39,995 nt of DNA from an uncultured Lachnospiraceae bacterium (GCA_948794795.1 CAQGLR010000035.1:1-39995); one strand, 5' to 3'. Shown: positions 17,631 to 27,121, numbered from the stretch's first letter. Numbers and translations: made by a program. Notes: generated by a model not told the origin, from the letters alone.

Positions 17631-18107
17631 TTATAAACTTTGTTCTTTTGTTTTATTTATAAAATCTTCTAAAATCCCAGCTGCCATTCCAATAAGTTCT
17701 TTACATGGACGTTTTTTATAATATTCCACAGTCCTTGCATCTGGAACCGGACATTGTTCTTTAACATCCAGTCCTAACAGTTCCCTGCATACAATAGAAC
17801 CATTCTGTTCTTCAAACTTATGTGCAAGTTCTTGTATTTTAGTATAAAGTTCTGTTTTCTTCTGTCCTGTTTCAGGTCCATCATATCCATACAGAAGCCC
17901 CGCAACAAGAAACATGCCACTTACAGAACCACATACTTCCCTTAAACGCCCCATACCACCTCCAAATGAAGAAGCCATGCATATAATCTCCTTTCTGTTC
18001 TCTTCAGGCAGCAAGTCTTCAAATGCCAGAAGTACAGACTGTGTACAATTATAACCTTTTAAGAAATTTTCCATTGCAAGTTCTTTCCTGTTTAAATTCT
18101 TTTCCAT
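17631..18107 (-). CDS. C_GCAxxG_C_C family redox-type protein
   Basis: A 158-residue soluble protein of the family named for its spaced cysteines. Seen here: C21 in GYNCTQSVLLAF, a second Cys in IICMASSFGGGMGR, the central CGSVSG (the C-G-C/A-x-x-G motif with Ser in the third place), a Cys in VCRELLGLD, and Cys near EQCPVP and RPCKELIG. Members are small proteins, often encoded near redox or metal genes, and their biochemical role is not settled. The length is typical. AAGGA precedes the ATG at about 11 nt. It has no partner: the gene upstream on its strand lies beyond the palindromic repeat, and the sugar-sensing operon downstream has its own promoter. Confidence 0.85.
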   Translation of the reverse strand: MEKNLNRKELAMENFLKGYNCTQSVLLAFEDLLPEENRKEIICMASSFGGGMGRLREVCGSVSGMFLVAGLLYGYDGPETGQKKTELYTKIQELAHKFEEQNGSIVCRELLGLDVKEQCPVPDARTVEYYKKRPCKELIGMAAGILEDFINKTKEQSL

Positions 18108-18295
18108 ATTACTTTAATTCCTTTCTATTTTCCCGCGCCAAATGGCAAATCATTATTTACAATCTAGCAGAAGCCTGGACTCTTGCCAGACTAAGCAAAC
18201 CCTGTCAAAAAAACTGCTGCTTAATAAGTATGCATTTTAAAGGGCTTACTTAATGATGTTAAAAATTTAAAACATTTTTATTATTTTTCAGATTT
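18108..18295. other. Intergenic spacer between esterase gene and C_GCAxxG gene
   Basis: Together with the palindrome at 18296-18470 this makes a gap of 391 bp. The spacer holds the probable promoter region of the C_GCAxxG_C_C gene but no box pair I would defend, and no credible reading frame. Confidence 0.35.
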
Positions 18296-18470
18296 GTACC
18301 ATAAAACAGGTTTCCAATATCCAGGTATCCATTATTCCATTACGCAGGCGCTTACGGAAACGCTGGTGCTTAAATCTGGTATTTTCAGATTTTATGCACC
18401 ATTGCGTTTTCCGTCGCAGCGGAAGCGTGCCTGCATATGGAAAATGGATACCTGGACATGGAAACCGTAC
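18296..18470. repeat. Nested palindromic repeat, copy B (long form)
   Basis: About 175 bp of nested self-complementarity just past the esterase stop. Paired blocks from outside in: GTAC/GTAC, GGTTTCCA/TGGAAACC, TCCAGGTATCCATT/AATGGATACCTGGA, CCAT/ATGG, GCAGGCGCTT/AAGCGTGCCTGC (imperfect), CGGAAACGC/GCGTTTTCCG, TGGTGC/GCACCA, AAATCTG/CAGATTT, loop GTATTTT. The inner 46 bp match copy A at 45 positions, whereas the outer arms have a different sequence that is still self-complementary. A weak T tract on the minus strand means a terminator role for the esterase gene is possible. Confidence 0.85.
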
Positions 18471-18498
18471 ATATTGTACAAAATAATAAAAAAAATTG

Positions 18499-20055
18499 TC
18501 AATTTGTTACTATAAGCCCTGTATTCCTGCTGCCTGTATATTCTGCGCCGTCCTCTGTACTTGTCCTGAATGGTGCAGCAGGTATTCCATTTGCGCCAAA
18601 TAATGTTACTTCACTATAATTAGTCCAGCGGTATCTTGCATATAAAGGTGCAGGCACACTTTCTGACTCTAATATTACACTGTTCCCTGATATTGTGGCA
18701 TTTGCATGGTAATATTTCCTGTCTGCACCTGCTATTTCAAACCCTTTTTCTTCTTCTGCCTTACATTTTAACCCTGTTTCTGCATGTTTAAATATAATAT
18801 GCATTTGTCTGCCATCAACAAAATATGAACTATATACAGGTCCATATACCTCTTCTTCACCTGCACCACCATATACATGGTACATTGCCTGTAACATAAG
18901 CCTTTCACCCACTGGTTCTTTATCAACAGGATGTATATTATTATACTCCCCACAGTCAAGTATAACTGCAATCCCTGTATTTTTCACAGTTTCATAAAGC
19001 TTCATCTGTGCTTCACGTATAAATGGCCAGTTCTGGTAATCTGGCTCACCATCACTTCTAAACATTGGAAGCTGCACCAGCATAAAAGGAAGTTTATCAT
19101 CCTTCCAGTCATGTCTCCACTGCCTTACAAGTGTAGAAAGCAGTTCATAATAAGTATATGGTTTATGGTCGTCCTCCTCACCCTGGTAATATAAGAAACC
19201 TGCAAGTGTATATGGCATAACCCTTTTAAGCATTGATTCATACAGGCCAGCTGGACGGTTTACACTACGTGGCCCTACAGGTCCAGGATACTTATTCTCA
19301 CCAAAAAGGCTGATTGCCTCATCCCATGTAGGATTTGGTGATGTGGCATAATAATTACTTACATTCTTATCAAACTCTGCCTGGTATATAGTGTATTCTT
19401 CCATTTCCTTAAGATATTCCTCAAAATCCTGGTTCTCCACTATATCATCATATTCCCTGAGGTAAGAAGCAATGCGCCTGTCCTGTCCAAGAAATTCCCT
19501 GCTTATCCAGCATGATGCTGATGTGCCGCCCCAGTTACATCCTATTATGCCAACAGTAACACCAAGCTTTTCAGACAGTTTATTTGCAAAATGGTATGCC
19601 ACAGCAGACCATCTCCCACATGTGCCAGGAGACAGTTTATCCCATGAACTCTCTGCCTCTGCCTGGTATAACTCTTCACCTTCCCAGCATACTTTAGGCA
19701 CATAATAAAACCTTACATTGTCCCCAGAAGCATTTTGTACTATACTGCTGCCATCTTTGCTGTTCTTAAGTTCAAGCTCCATATTGGACTGCCCGCCTGC
19801 AAGCCATACTTCACCAGCCATAATATCATTATACTTGAGGATGTCCCCGCCGCTTTTTACAGTCATTGTATAAGGCCCGCCCGCCTGCATTGGAGGCAGG
19901 TAAAGTTTCCATTTCCCGTTAATAGTTTCTGTTTCCACACTGCAGCCATTTATCTCTACAGTAACTTTATCCCCGTCTGACTCACCCCATATTGCAATAT
20001 TTTTATTTCTCTGCAGTACCATGCTGTCACTAAATACTACTGGCATTTTAAGCAT
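18499..20055 (-). CDS. Carbohydrate acetylesterase, sialate-O-acetylesterase-like (SGNH/SASA family)
   Basis: A 518-residue esterase expected to remove O-acetyl groups from sugars or plant polysaccharides. The family signature GEVWLAGGQSNMEL places the nucleophile serine at residue 90. GCNWGGTSASCWIS supplies the oxyanion glycine, GFLYYQGEED is the third conserved block and YNNIHPVDKEPVGERL holds the catalytic histidine. In that last block the family usually has Asp (DIHP) where this protein has Asn (NIHP), which may weaken the triad. There is no signal peptide, so it should act in the cytoplasm on imported oligosaccharides. AAGGAGG precedes the ATG. It lies 82 bp after the arabinofuranosidase gene on the same strand, suggesting joint use. 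Confidence 0.88.
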   Translation of the reverse strand: MLKMPVVFSDSMVLQRNKNIAIWGESDGDKVTVEINGCSVETETINGKWKLYLPPMQAGGPYTMTVKSGGDILKYNDIMAGEVWLAGGQSNMELELKNSKDGSSIVQNASGDNVRFYYVPKVCWEGEELYQAEAESSWDKLSPGTCGRWSAVAYHFANKLSEKLGVTVGIIGCNWGGTSASCWISREFLGQDRRIASYLREYDDIVENQDFEEYLKEMEEYTIYQAEFDKNVSNYYATSPNPTWDEAISLFGENKYPGPVGPRSVNRPAGLYESMLKRVMPYTLAGFLYYQGEEDDHKPYTYYELLSTLVRQWRHDWKDDKLPFMLVQLPMFRSDGEPDYQNWPFIREAQMKLYETVKNTGIAVILDCGEYNNIHPVDKEPVGERLMLQAMYHVYGGAGEEEVYGPVYSSYFVDGRQMHIIFKHAETGLKCKAEEEKGFEIAGADRKYYHANATISGNSVILESESVPAPLYARYRWTNYSEVTLFGANGIPAAPFRTSTEDGAEYTGSRNTGLIVTN

Positions 20056-20085
20056 AAATTTCCCTCCTTGATATTATTATAGAAA

Positions 20086-20116
20086 CTGCCATACCTGGGA
20101 ACTCCAGATATGGCAG
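20086..20116 (-). terminator. Hairpin between arabinofuranosidase and esterase genes
   Basis: CTGCCATACCTGG and CCAGATATGGCAG pair over 13 bp with a 5-base loop and one mismatch. The minus-strand tail TTTCTATAATAAT is poor in T, so this may be a partial terminator or an RNA-stabilising hairpin that tunes esterase expression. Confidence 0.55.
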
Positions 20117-20137
20117 CATTTACAATTACATAACTCA

Positions 20138-23100
20138 TTAGAATACAAGAACTGTAACAGAATGCGCAGGCAATATAACCTGCACTTTCTGCTCATTTAC
20201 AGCAAGCCTGCATTCACAAGGTTTTACTAATTCCTCTTCCTTTGTATTTACATTAGCAGTATCTACAAACTCTTTACCAGCTGTAAGAAGTATTGCTTTT
20301 GCGTCATATACCTGCTTGTATCCATCTATAAATATATCCATTTTCTTAGAGACATCTGACGCATTTACAAGCTTTGCATAAAGATGTTCTTCATCTTTTG
20401 TTACAGAATGGAATACCGCCCTGTTGTACGCTTCCAGTTTATATTCAAGCTTTATGCTGTCAAAACCTGTACCATCAGTGTATGAACAGCATAGATGTTT
20501 CCCGTCATCACCACCATAATTAACTGTAAATGTATATGTAACACCATTCTTTAATTCTTCATAATTACATTCACGCAGGTTTCCAGCTGTCACACTAGAA
20601 GAATAATCTCCAAGAGTGTAACCTTCAACGCCCTGTTTAAATACCCTTATGCCTGTCTGTGCACTATTCATGTTTACAGCATACTCTATAACATCTTTAT
20701 GGGAAATATCTTCTATCTCTGTGAGGCCTGTACCTATAAAAATACCACCATTTCCACTAATGCGTTCCGCCTTTACAGTGACAGTATAGTCCTTCCATGA
20801 TTCTTCAAGTATATAAATACCATTTAATCCCTTTGCAGATGGAGTAATAATAATTCCTTCACCCTCTTTTACAGTATAGCCCTCTGCCTTTGGAAGCACT
20901 TTCCACCTGTCAGAAATGCCTTCTGCAAAATTTTCTGCAAATAATACAGAATTATCAGTATTGGATATAACATTTACTTCCCTTACAAGCACTTCTGCAT
21001 TGCCAGCAGCAATCTCAATACCTCCATGAGGACACAAATCTGACCTTATTCCTTTCTCATAAAGGGTAAATGTTGTTTCAACTACCTTTTTGCCAAGATT
21101 CTCTGCGAACATCTGCTGTACATAATAGTTTGGTGTAAGCCATACAGAATCATTGTCAAACCAGATGGCATCTGGTGTCCAGCGGTAAGTACCATCCAAA
21201 AGAACCTTATTAAACAATGGTGCCGTTGCTGCAAGCCTTACAACATCAGAATTATTTTCAAACCCTGTCATAACTGCTGCTTCTGCAATAGCCCCTGCAA
21301 GTGTATTTTTATCAGTTGATGCATATTCGCCAACAAATACCTTAGATGTTTCACTTTCATTTAAAGTACCATCTGCATTATATGCACGGTAATAATAGTT
21401 ATAACGGTCTGCATTTTCAAGTAAATAATTATTGGAACGGTAATAATGTTCATCTGTAATAGTTTCCATATAGTTACTTTCACGCCCGTACCATTTTACT
21501 TCTTTAGCAAAACTTTTTTCACCATCTGTAAATACAACTGTTGCTCCATCTGTTTCCAGGTTGCCGCTTAAGAATTTCCAGCCATACCTGTATGCATCAT
21601 CATCTGCCTGCGCACCAACTGTAGATATAATTGTCAGGTCATAACCAGGATAATTTTTCTCCATATAACTGTCAATAGCATATTTGAATTCTGCAAAACT
21701 TGCAAAGAATTCCTCACCCCAGTTCTCATTGCCAACACCTAGCAGATGCAGTGCAAATGGTTCTTCGTGTCCCATATCCTTACGGAGTTCTGCCCATTCA
21801 TTGCCATCAAAATCAGTGCTTATTGCAAAATCAATTAAATCAGTAAAATTCCTTATATATTTATCCTGTAAACTGCCCCCTGCAGGGTTGACATAATCAG
21901 AACGGGCCTGGCATAGTACACCACATGCCATAACAGGAAGCGGCAGTGCCCCAAGGTCTTCTGCAAGCTGGAAATATTCCATATAACCAAGCCCCATTGT
22001 CATCATATAACCCCAGACATTATAATTCTCTTTGCGGTATTCAATAGCACCCACTGAATCCTTCCAGTCATATACATTATCCCATATATATGACCCCTCT
22101 GAAATACATCCTCCTGGAAAACGCAAGAAGGACGGATGCAGGTTTTTCATAGCTTCTACCATGTCACGGCGCAGCCTGTAGTTAGGGTTGCCAAGAAAGT
22201 TTGCATGTGCTGTGGCAGAACCTTTTTCCTCTGATGCTCCCCAGACATTTTCAGGCATAAGGGAAACCATTCCAACAGAAACCCTGCCTATAAATTCTAT
22301 CCTAAGCTGTGCATAGCCAGTTTTAGAAGCTGTCATCTTGTATTTTTCTCTTCTGCCATATTTTTTCCATTCATTTTTCCTGACTGGTATAATTACAGAA
22401 TTGGCCACAGGCATATCATTTTCATCTACAAGGCTTACCTTTAACCCTGCACCTTTCTGCCTGCCACCATCCTTTGTACATGCAGACTTCGCCCATACTG
22501 TAAAACCATACTCTTCCTCTTCTTTTAAATAAATAGAAAGGGTAAGCCCCGCATCACAGAAACCACGGTTATATATTACTGTGCCATCTTCTGCTGTAAT
22601 ATAATGTTCATTAGTACCAGGATTTGTAATTCCAAGGTGTTCATTTAATCCATGTTCATCTTCTACTGTTACCTTATCCAGGTCACCAAACCAGTACCAT
22701 AAAGGCATATGGTTTTTACCTGCAGACTTTCCATCAGCACCTGAAGAAGCGTCATATGTACAATATTCAAATGCCTCAAATGAACGGTTGCACACAAGCT
22801 CTGCATAAAGCCCGCCATCTGCTGCATTGTTAATATCTTCATAAAACAAGCCATAAAGTGTATCACTTATATTAGAAGTTTCCTTATCTGCATGTATAGT
22901 CATTGTATAAGGTGCTGTAATTTTGGGTATTACATTTACATAAGACTCTGACCTGAGTTCATGGCACCCTACAGATAAAACTGCTGTAAGCTTAATATAG
23001 ACAGGTTCAGTAAATTCACCAAGCTTACCTTCAGAAGAAAGTACATCTTCTCTCTCTGATTCCCAGCGTACCTTTACTTTGCCACCCATATAGCTTGATG

Positions 23101-23896
23101 GCAGCTCTATATCTTCCGTAATAATTTTATCAGGTTTTAAAAGGTAATTCTCATATACCATTTTAAGGATATCTTCATCAGATATAGTTTCACATACTAT
23201 ATCTACTATCTCAGATTCTGAAAGCACCCTGTTATATATACGGAAATCTGTGATAGACATATTTCCATCTGGGTCAGCACCAAACTGTGAATGTCCTATA
23301 TAATTATTTACATAAGTATCTTCTTCTTTAATCCCTGCAAACCATTCACGCAGGCGTTTATAATTGCCGCTTGATGTCTGGCTTATAGAACCGTCTGCAA
23401 TTACTGAGCCATTTACATAAAGCACTGGACCAGCACTGCTTAAAGTGCCATTCTTAGTGCCATGTACAACAAGTGCTACATGTATCCATGTATTTACAGG
23501 AAAAGCCCTGCCTGGGTCAGCTGGAAGGTCTGAACCAGCAAAGCAGCTTGCACGCAGGTTTCTTGTCATAAATATATAAGGACCTGTATCTGATTTGCCA
23601 AAGTCAAATATACGTTCCCATGCACTGGTTTCTTTGCCAAGGTTCATCCAGAATGTAACACAAAGTCCATCCTCGTCACTTGCATTACTTAAAATATTTT
23701 CAGGAAGCCTTAAAAATGAGGTTCCATAAAAGCCATCACCATAAATACAGACTGCCTTGCGTCCATTAACTTCTTTTATGGCAGGCGGGTTCACGCCACA
23801 CACAGAAGCATTATTATTGTTGCCAGAACTATCTTTCCCAATATCTCCTGCATCGTCAAAACGGTACCATGCCGCCATATCTTTAAAAACCGACAT
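20138..23896 (-). CDS. Large GH51 alpha-L-arabinofuranosidase with N-terminal LamG-like domain
   Basis: A multidomain glycoside hydrolase of about 1252 residues that should release terminal L-arabinofuranose. N-terminal LamG-like lectin fold (about 5-230, FRIYNRVLSESEI), then an Ig-like segment (about 245-330). The GH51 region opens with LYGLFYEDINNAADGGLYAE, followed by a carbohydrate-binding-like insert, the acid/base Glu in GVGNENWG and the nucleophile Glu in VFVGEYAS. A further beta-sandwich near DRWKVLPKAEG and a C-terminal beta domain follow. The upstream ATG at 23914 is rejected because AAAGGAG lies inside that extension, 7 nt before ATG 23896. No signal peptide or cell-wall anchor is seen, odd for so many binding domains. 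A palindromic operator candidate precedes it. Confidence 0.92.
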   Translation of the reverse strand: MSVFKDMAAWYRFDDAGDIGKDSSGNNNNASVCGVNPPAIKEVNGRKAVCIYGDGFYGTSFLRLPENILSNASDEDGLCVTFWMNLGKETSAWERIFDFGKSDTGPYIFMTRNLRASCFAGSDLPADPGRAFPVNTWIHVALVVHGTKNGTLSSAGPVLYVNGSVIADGSISQTSSGNYKRLREWFAGIKEEDTYVNNYIGHSQFGADPDGNMSITDFRIYNRVLSESEIVDIVCETISDEDILKMVYENYLLKPDKIITEDIELPSSYMGGKVKVRWESEREDVLSSEGKLGEFTEPVYIKLTAVLSVGCHELRSESYVNVIPKITAPYTMTIHADKETSNISDTLYGLFYEDINNAADGGLYAELVCNRSFEAFEYCTYDASSGADGKSAGKNHMPLWYWFGDLDKVTVEDEHGLNEHLGITNPGTNEHYITAEDGTVIYNRGFCDAGLTLSIYLKEEEEYGFTVWAKSACTKDGGRQKGAGLKVSLVDENDMPVANSVIIPVRKNEWKKYGRREKYKMTASKTGYAQLRIEFIGRVSVGMVSLMPENVWGASEEKGSATAHANFLGNPNYRLRRDMVEAMKNLHPSFLRFPGGCISEGSYIWDNVYDWKDSVGAIEYRKENYNVWGYMMTMGLGYMEYFQLAEDLGALPLPVMACGVLCQARSDYVNPAGGSLQDKYIRNFTDLIDFAISTDFDGNEWAELRKDMGHEEPFALHLLGVGNENWGEEFFASFAEFKYAIDSYMEKNYPGYDLTIISTVGAQADDDAYRYGWKFLSGNLETDGATVVFTDGEKSFAKEVKWYGRESNYMETITDEHYYRSNNYLLENADRYNYYYRAYNADGTLNESETSKVFVGEYASTDKNTLAGAIAEAAVMTGFENNSDVVRLAATAPLFNKVLLDGTYRWTPDAIWFDNDSVWLTPNYYVQQMFAENLGKKVVETTFTLYEKGIRSDLCPHGGIEIAAGNAEVLVREVNVISNTDNSVLFAENFAEGISDRWKVLPKAEGYTVKEGEGIIITPSAKGLNGIYILEESWKDYTVTVKAERISGNGGIFIGTGLTEIEDISHKDVIEYAVNMNSAQTGIRVFKQGVEGYTLGDYSSSVTAGNLRECNYEELKNGVTYTFTVNYGGDDGKHLCCSYTDGTGFDSIKLEYKLEAYNRAVFHSVTKDEEHLYAKLVNASDVSKKMDIFIDGYKQVYDAKAILLTAGKEFVDTANVNTKEEELVKPCECRLAVNEQKVQVILPAHSVTVLVF

Positions 23897-23921
23897 ACTG
23901 CATCTCCTTTTCATAATTGTG

Positions 23922-23946
23922 TTGTAAAAACTAAATTATTTTACAA
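23922..23946. promoter_or_regulatory. Perfect inverted repeat, candidate operator of the arabinofuranosidase gene
   Basis: TTGTAAAA and TTTTACAA are perfectly inverted with a 9-bp spacer, 25 bp upstream of the start codon and so within the likely promoter/leader. Symmetry of this kind fits a dimeric repressor. No LacI, GntR or AraC gene for sugars is adjacent. Confidence 0.5.
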
Positions 23947-24003
23947 AAACTTAAACAATTATTATCTTACCACACTTTGCCATAAGTTCCAAGTCCTTAT
24001 ATT

Positions 24004-25419
24004 TTATTTTTTAATAATATTCCTGGGAGTTTCTTCCATATTCTGGTTTATTATAGAAGAATTCTCTTCATTGCTTGTCCATTCTTCACTTACCCCTTCT
24101 GTTGCATCTTTTTTCAGCACAATTTTTAATGTCATAAGTATAAGCTTTATATCTGTCCACATAGAATAGTTAGATATATAAAATAAATCAAGCTTAAGCT
24201 TGTCATATGGCGTAGTATTATACTTCCCATATACCTGGGCATAACCTGTAAGACCTGCCTTAACCCTTGTACGGAATGCAAACTCTGGTATCTCTTTGCA
24301 GTACTCTTCCATAATCTCAGGTCTTTCAGGCCTTGGACCTGCAAATGACATATCACCTTTTAATATATTAAGCAGCTGTGGCAGTTCATCTATACGTGTT
24401 GCCCTTATTATACGCCCTACTGGTGTAATCCTGTCATCATTTTCCCTCGCAAGCTTTGCAACACCATCACTCTCTGCATCTACTACCATGCTTCTGAACT
24501 TGTATATTTCAAATTTCCTGTCATGCCTGGTAAGGCGTACTTGTTTGTACAATACAGGTCCCCCGTCATAAAGCTTAACGGCAGCAGCTGTTATAAGCAT
24601 TACTGGTGACGTAATTATAAATGCTGGGATTGCAAGCATAAGGTCAAGTGCACGTTTTGCCAGAAGCTGGTCAAAGCTTAAAGTATATCCTTTAGACAAC
24701 ATAAATGGTGTATCAAATATGTGTATCCTGTCAGCGCCCATAAGTATAATATCAGAAATCTTTGGCACTACATAAGCCCTTACTTTATTGGCATAACAGT
24801 ACTTTAATATATCATTTCTTTCCACAGCAGAAATATCACCAATAATAACTGCCTGGAAATCTTTCATCTTGCGTGCAATTACTTCAATTCCCTCATTAAT
24901 ATTTACAGAATCATATATTGCATACTTATCACGTCTTGTTTCTACCTTATTTACAAGACCTTCTGCCGGCCTGTCACCATATATAAGAAGTATTTTCCAT
25001 GGCTGGAAAATGTTATTATATAAATTTGTCACTATATAAGTAAATAATGCTGATATTGCCATCTGGACCAGCATCATACCAAAAAGCACAAAAGGATTTA
25101 CAAATCTGAAAGCAAGCAGTGATATTACAATGTATATTACAATATTTGTAAGAAAAAGGCTTAAATACTGCGACAGTATAACTTCTACTTTTCTTAACTG
25201 CCCAATTTTAAAACCTCCATACATATTTGAAAAAAACAAAAGAATAACAGCATATAATGCAATAAGCACATAATTACCTTTACGGTAAAATTTTACTAAA
25301 TACATAGTATGGAAATAATATCCATACCATGCATAAGCAAATATTGCCGCCATAAGCATTATATTAATTAATGACACTATAAAAAGTATAATCTTCTTGT
25401 AAGGATCATAATTCTTCAT
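24004..25419 (-). CDS. Initiating sugar-1-phosphate transferase (polyprenyl glycosylphosphotransferase)
   Basis: Transfers a sugar-1-phosphate to undecaprenyl phosphate, the first membrane step of a surface polysaccharide. About 471 residues. Four N-terminal membrane helices (about 10-130), a cytoplasmic Rossmann-like linker (about 140-240), then the catalytic bacterial sugar transferase domain from about 255, with KRALDLMLAIPAFIITSP, VLYKQVRLTRHDRKFEIYKF, RSMVVDAE, RIDELPQLLNILKGDMSFAG and PRPERPE. The frame opens with GTG at 25431, but ATG at 25419 has GAGG at 6 nt and is preferred. It follows the GT2 gene by 30 bp in one operon. The sugar specificity is not readable. Confidence 0.92.
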   Translation of the reverse strand: MKNYDPYKKIILFIVSLINIMLMAAIFAYAWYGYYFHTMYLVKFYRKGNYVLIALYAVILLFFSNMYGGFKIGQLRKVEVILSQYLSLFLTNIVIYIVISLLAFRFVNPFVLFGMMLVQMAISALFTYIVTNLYNNIFQPWKILLIYGDRPAEGLVNKVETRRDKYAIYDSVNINEGIEVIARKMKDFQAVIIGDISAVERNDILKYCYANKVRAYVVPKISDIILMGADRIHIFDTPFMLSKGYTLSFDQLLAKRALDLMLAIPAFIITSPVMLITAAAVKLYDGGPVLYKQVRLTRHDRKFEIYKFRSMVVDAESDGVAKLARENDDRITPVGRIIRATRIDELPQLLNILKGDMSFAGPRPERPEIMEEYCKEIPEFAFRTRVKAGLTGYAQVYGKYNTTPYDKLKLDLFYISNYSMWTDIKLILMTLKIVLKKDATEGVSEEWTSNEENSSIINQNMEETPRNIIKK

Positions 25420-25449
25420 CACTAACCTCACTTATCCATAGTAATTATT

Positions 25450-26406
25450 TTAATATATACCAAGCCTTAAAAGTACCTTAAAAATCTTATTATCAAGCTC
25501 CCTCTGCCTGTAAATCTTTCCTGTATTTACAAGTTTTCTCCTTATATGTCCGTCTTTTCTTCCTTTTATAAACATTATAAGGAGTTTCTTTTTGCCTTCT
25601 GGCATTGCCATCCCTTTATATCCTTTGCCAAAAACACGCCAGAACTCTGCTGCCTGCCTGCTGGAACTATATGCATCTTTCCTGTATTTATTTAACCTGT
25701 ATTTAATCTCTGCCAGCCTGTCTGTATTCTTGCCAACTGCATTATCCCCATGCTGGCGGTAATAAATATATGAATCCTCATCATAATATATCTTCCCAAA
25801 GCATGAAGACACCAGATAAAGCCATCTGTCATGCATTGTGGTATATTCTGGAAGCCTGTCTGCCACCATAACCCTTAACTTATTATTAAATACAGTAGTA
25901 CACCCTGTTACAATATTTTCTATTAATGCATTACCAAAACCTGGTCTCATCTCTGGATGGCTTACCTTTAATTCAAGATGTTCCAGGTTTTCATCAACAA
26001 GCGACGGACGGCAGCAGTATAAGACAGGTCTGTCCTTTAATGTTTCCTGTTCCTTATATATCTGCCTTATTCTTTTTATACCTGTTCCCATCTTTGATGG
26101 CAGCCAGTAATCGTCCTGGTCTGCAAGTGCATAATAGTCTGCATTATCTGCTTTCACCATTAAATCAAAAAAACTTTGTATAACACCTAAATTACTACCC
26201 TGGTACCATTTTACCTTATCTGGATACTTACTGGCATACTCTTCTAATATCTCCTGTGTGCCATCCGAAGAGCCGTCATCCCGTACCATCAGGCTAAAAA
26301 CCACTGTCCCGTCTTCTCCACAGTCCTGTGCCATTATAGAATCCAGTTGTTCCCTTAAATATTTTTTACCATTATATACCGACATCAATATCTGAAGCTT
26401 TTCCAC
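25450..26406 (-). CDS. Family 2 glycosyltransferase (rhamnosyltransferase-like)
   Basis: A 318-residue GT-A enzyme that adds a sugar to a lipid-linked or cell-wall glycan. N-terminal nucleotide-sugar domain: ILMSVYNGKKYLREQLDSI, the DDGSSDGT motif and the metal-binding DQDDYWLP. The region around IVTGCTTVFN and HDRWLY is typical of rhamnosyltransferases of this family. The start is GTG with AAGGAG 9 nt upstream; the overlapping ATG is out of frame. It lies 13 bp after the FCD regulator gene and 30 bp before the sugar transferase, so the three form an operon. The acceptor and donor remain unproven. Confidence 0.9.
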   Translation of the reverse strand: MEKLQILMSVYNGKKYLREQLDSIMAQDCGEDGTVVFSLMVRDDGSSDGTQEILEEYASKYPDKVKWYQGSNLGVIQSFFDLMVKADNADYYALADQDDYWLPSKMGTGIKRIRQIYKEQETLKDRPVLYCCRPSLVDENLEHLELKVSHPEMRPGFGNALIENIVTGCTTVFNNKLRVMVADRLPEYTTMHDRWLYLVSSCFGKIYYDEDSYIYYRQHGDNAVGKNTDRLAEIKYRLNKYRKDAYSSSRQAAEFWRVFGKGYKGMAMPEGKKKLLIMFIKGRKDGHIRRKLVNTGKIYRQRELDNKIFKVLLRLGIY

Positions 26407-26419
26407 TCTTCCATGCTCC

Positions 26420-27121
26420 TTATTTATTTATTCTATGTTTCTGCATAAGATTGTCAAGTCCCTGGTTCTTTATATTTGCTATAGATTTAAAAATATGTTC
26501 ATTAGCAAGGCGTTCTGCCTTCTCCTCGTCTTTATCTTTTACTGACTGCAGTATCGCTTTATGTTCCTTGCCTGCCATGCTTGCACGCTCTTGTGAAGAC
26601 AGTGTGTTCTTTCTTACACGCTCAACATAATGGTGGTAGTCCGAAAGTATATGTTCTAGTATTTTGCTGCCACATGCTTTATACATGGCATGGTGGAACC
26701 TGTTATCAAGTTCAAATATCTGCTCCCAGTGTTCTTTCTTTATATGAAATTCACTTAAATATATTATTTCTTCTAAATCTTCAATCTGTGCAGCAGTAAT
26801 ATTTTCACATGCCCACTTCGCACAAAGACCTTCAAGATATGAACGTATAACATATATATCATATATATCTTTGGAAGTAATGCCATTCACATACGCACCC
26901 TTATTAGGTATAATTGAAACAAGCCCCTCAAGTTCAAGCTGTCTTAAAGCTTCCCTTACAGGAGTACGCGAAACTCCCATTTCTTTGCTTATTGCAGCTT
27001 CCCTGAGCTCATATTTCTCAGGATAGTCACCTGATAGTATATCCTCCCTTATTTTATTAAATACCTTGCCACGCAAGGAATACCTGTCCATAATTTCCTT
27101 ATTTCCACTATAATTGTCCAT
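26420..27121 (-). CDS. GntR-family transcriptional regulator, FadR/FCD subfamily
   Basis: A 233-residue DNA-binding repressor or activator. N-terminal winged helix: VFNKIREDILSGDYPEKYEL, REAAISKEMGVSRTPVREALRQLELEGLV, with the wing NKGAYV. The C-terminal all-helical FCD domain (about 90-225) keeps metal/ligand residues: D and H in ELDNRFHHAMY, and later histidines HKAI and NEHIF. FCD regulators usually bind small organic acids or sugar acids. GGAG precedes the ATG at about 11 nt. It is the first gene of a glycan operon and is divergent from the O-antigen-ligase gene. The inverted repeat ATTGTA-8-TACAAT between them is the likely autoregulatory site. Confidence 0.9.
   Translation of the reverse strand: MDNYSGNKEIMDRYSLRGKVFNKIREDILSGDYPEKYELREAAISKEMGVSRTPVREALRQLELEGLVSIIPNKGAYVNGITSKDIYDIYVIRSYLEGLCAKWACENITAAQIEDLEEIIYLSEFHIKKEHWEQIFELDNRFHHAMYKACGSKILEHILSDYHHYVERVRKNTLSSQERASMAGKEHKAILQSVKDKDEEKAERLANEHIFKSIANIKNQGLDNLMQKHRINK

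Noticed and set aside
23897..23914. Start of the arabinofuranosidase at ATG 23914
   Set aside because: That reading would place the AAAGGAG ribosome binding site inside the coding region; ATG 23896 is at the right distance from it.
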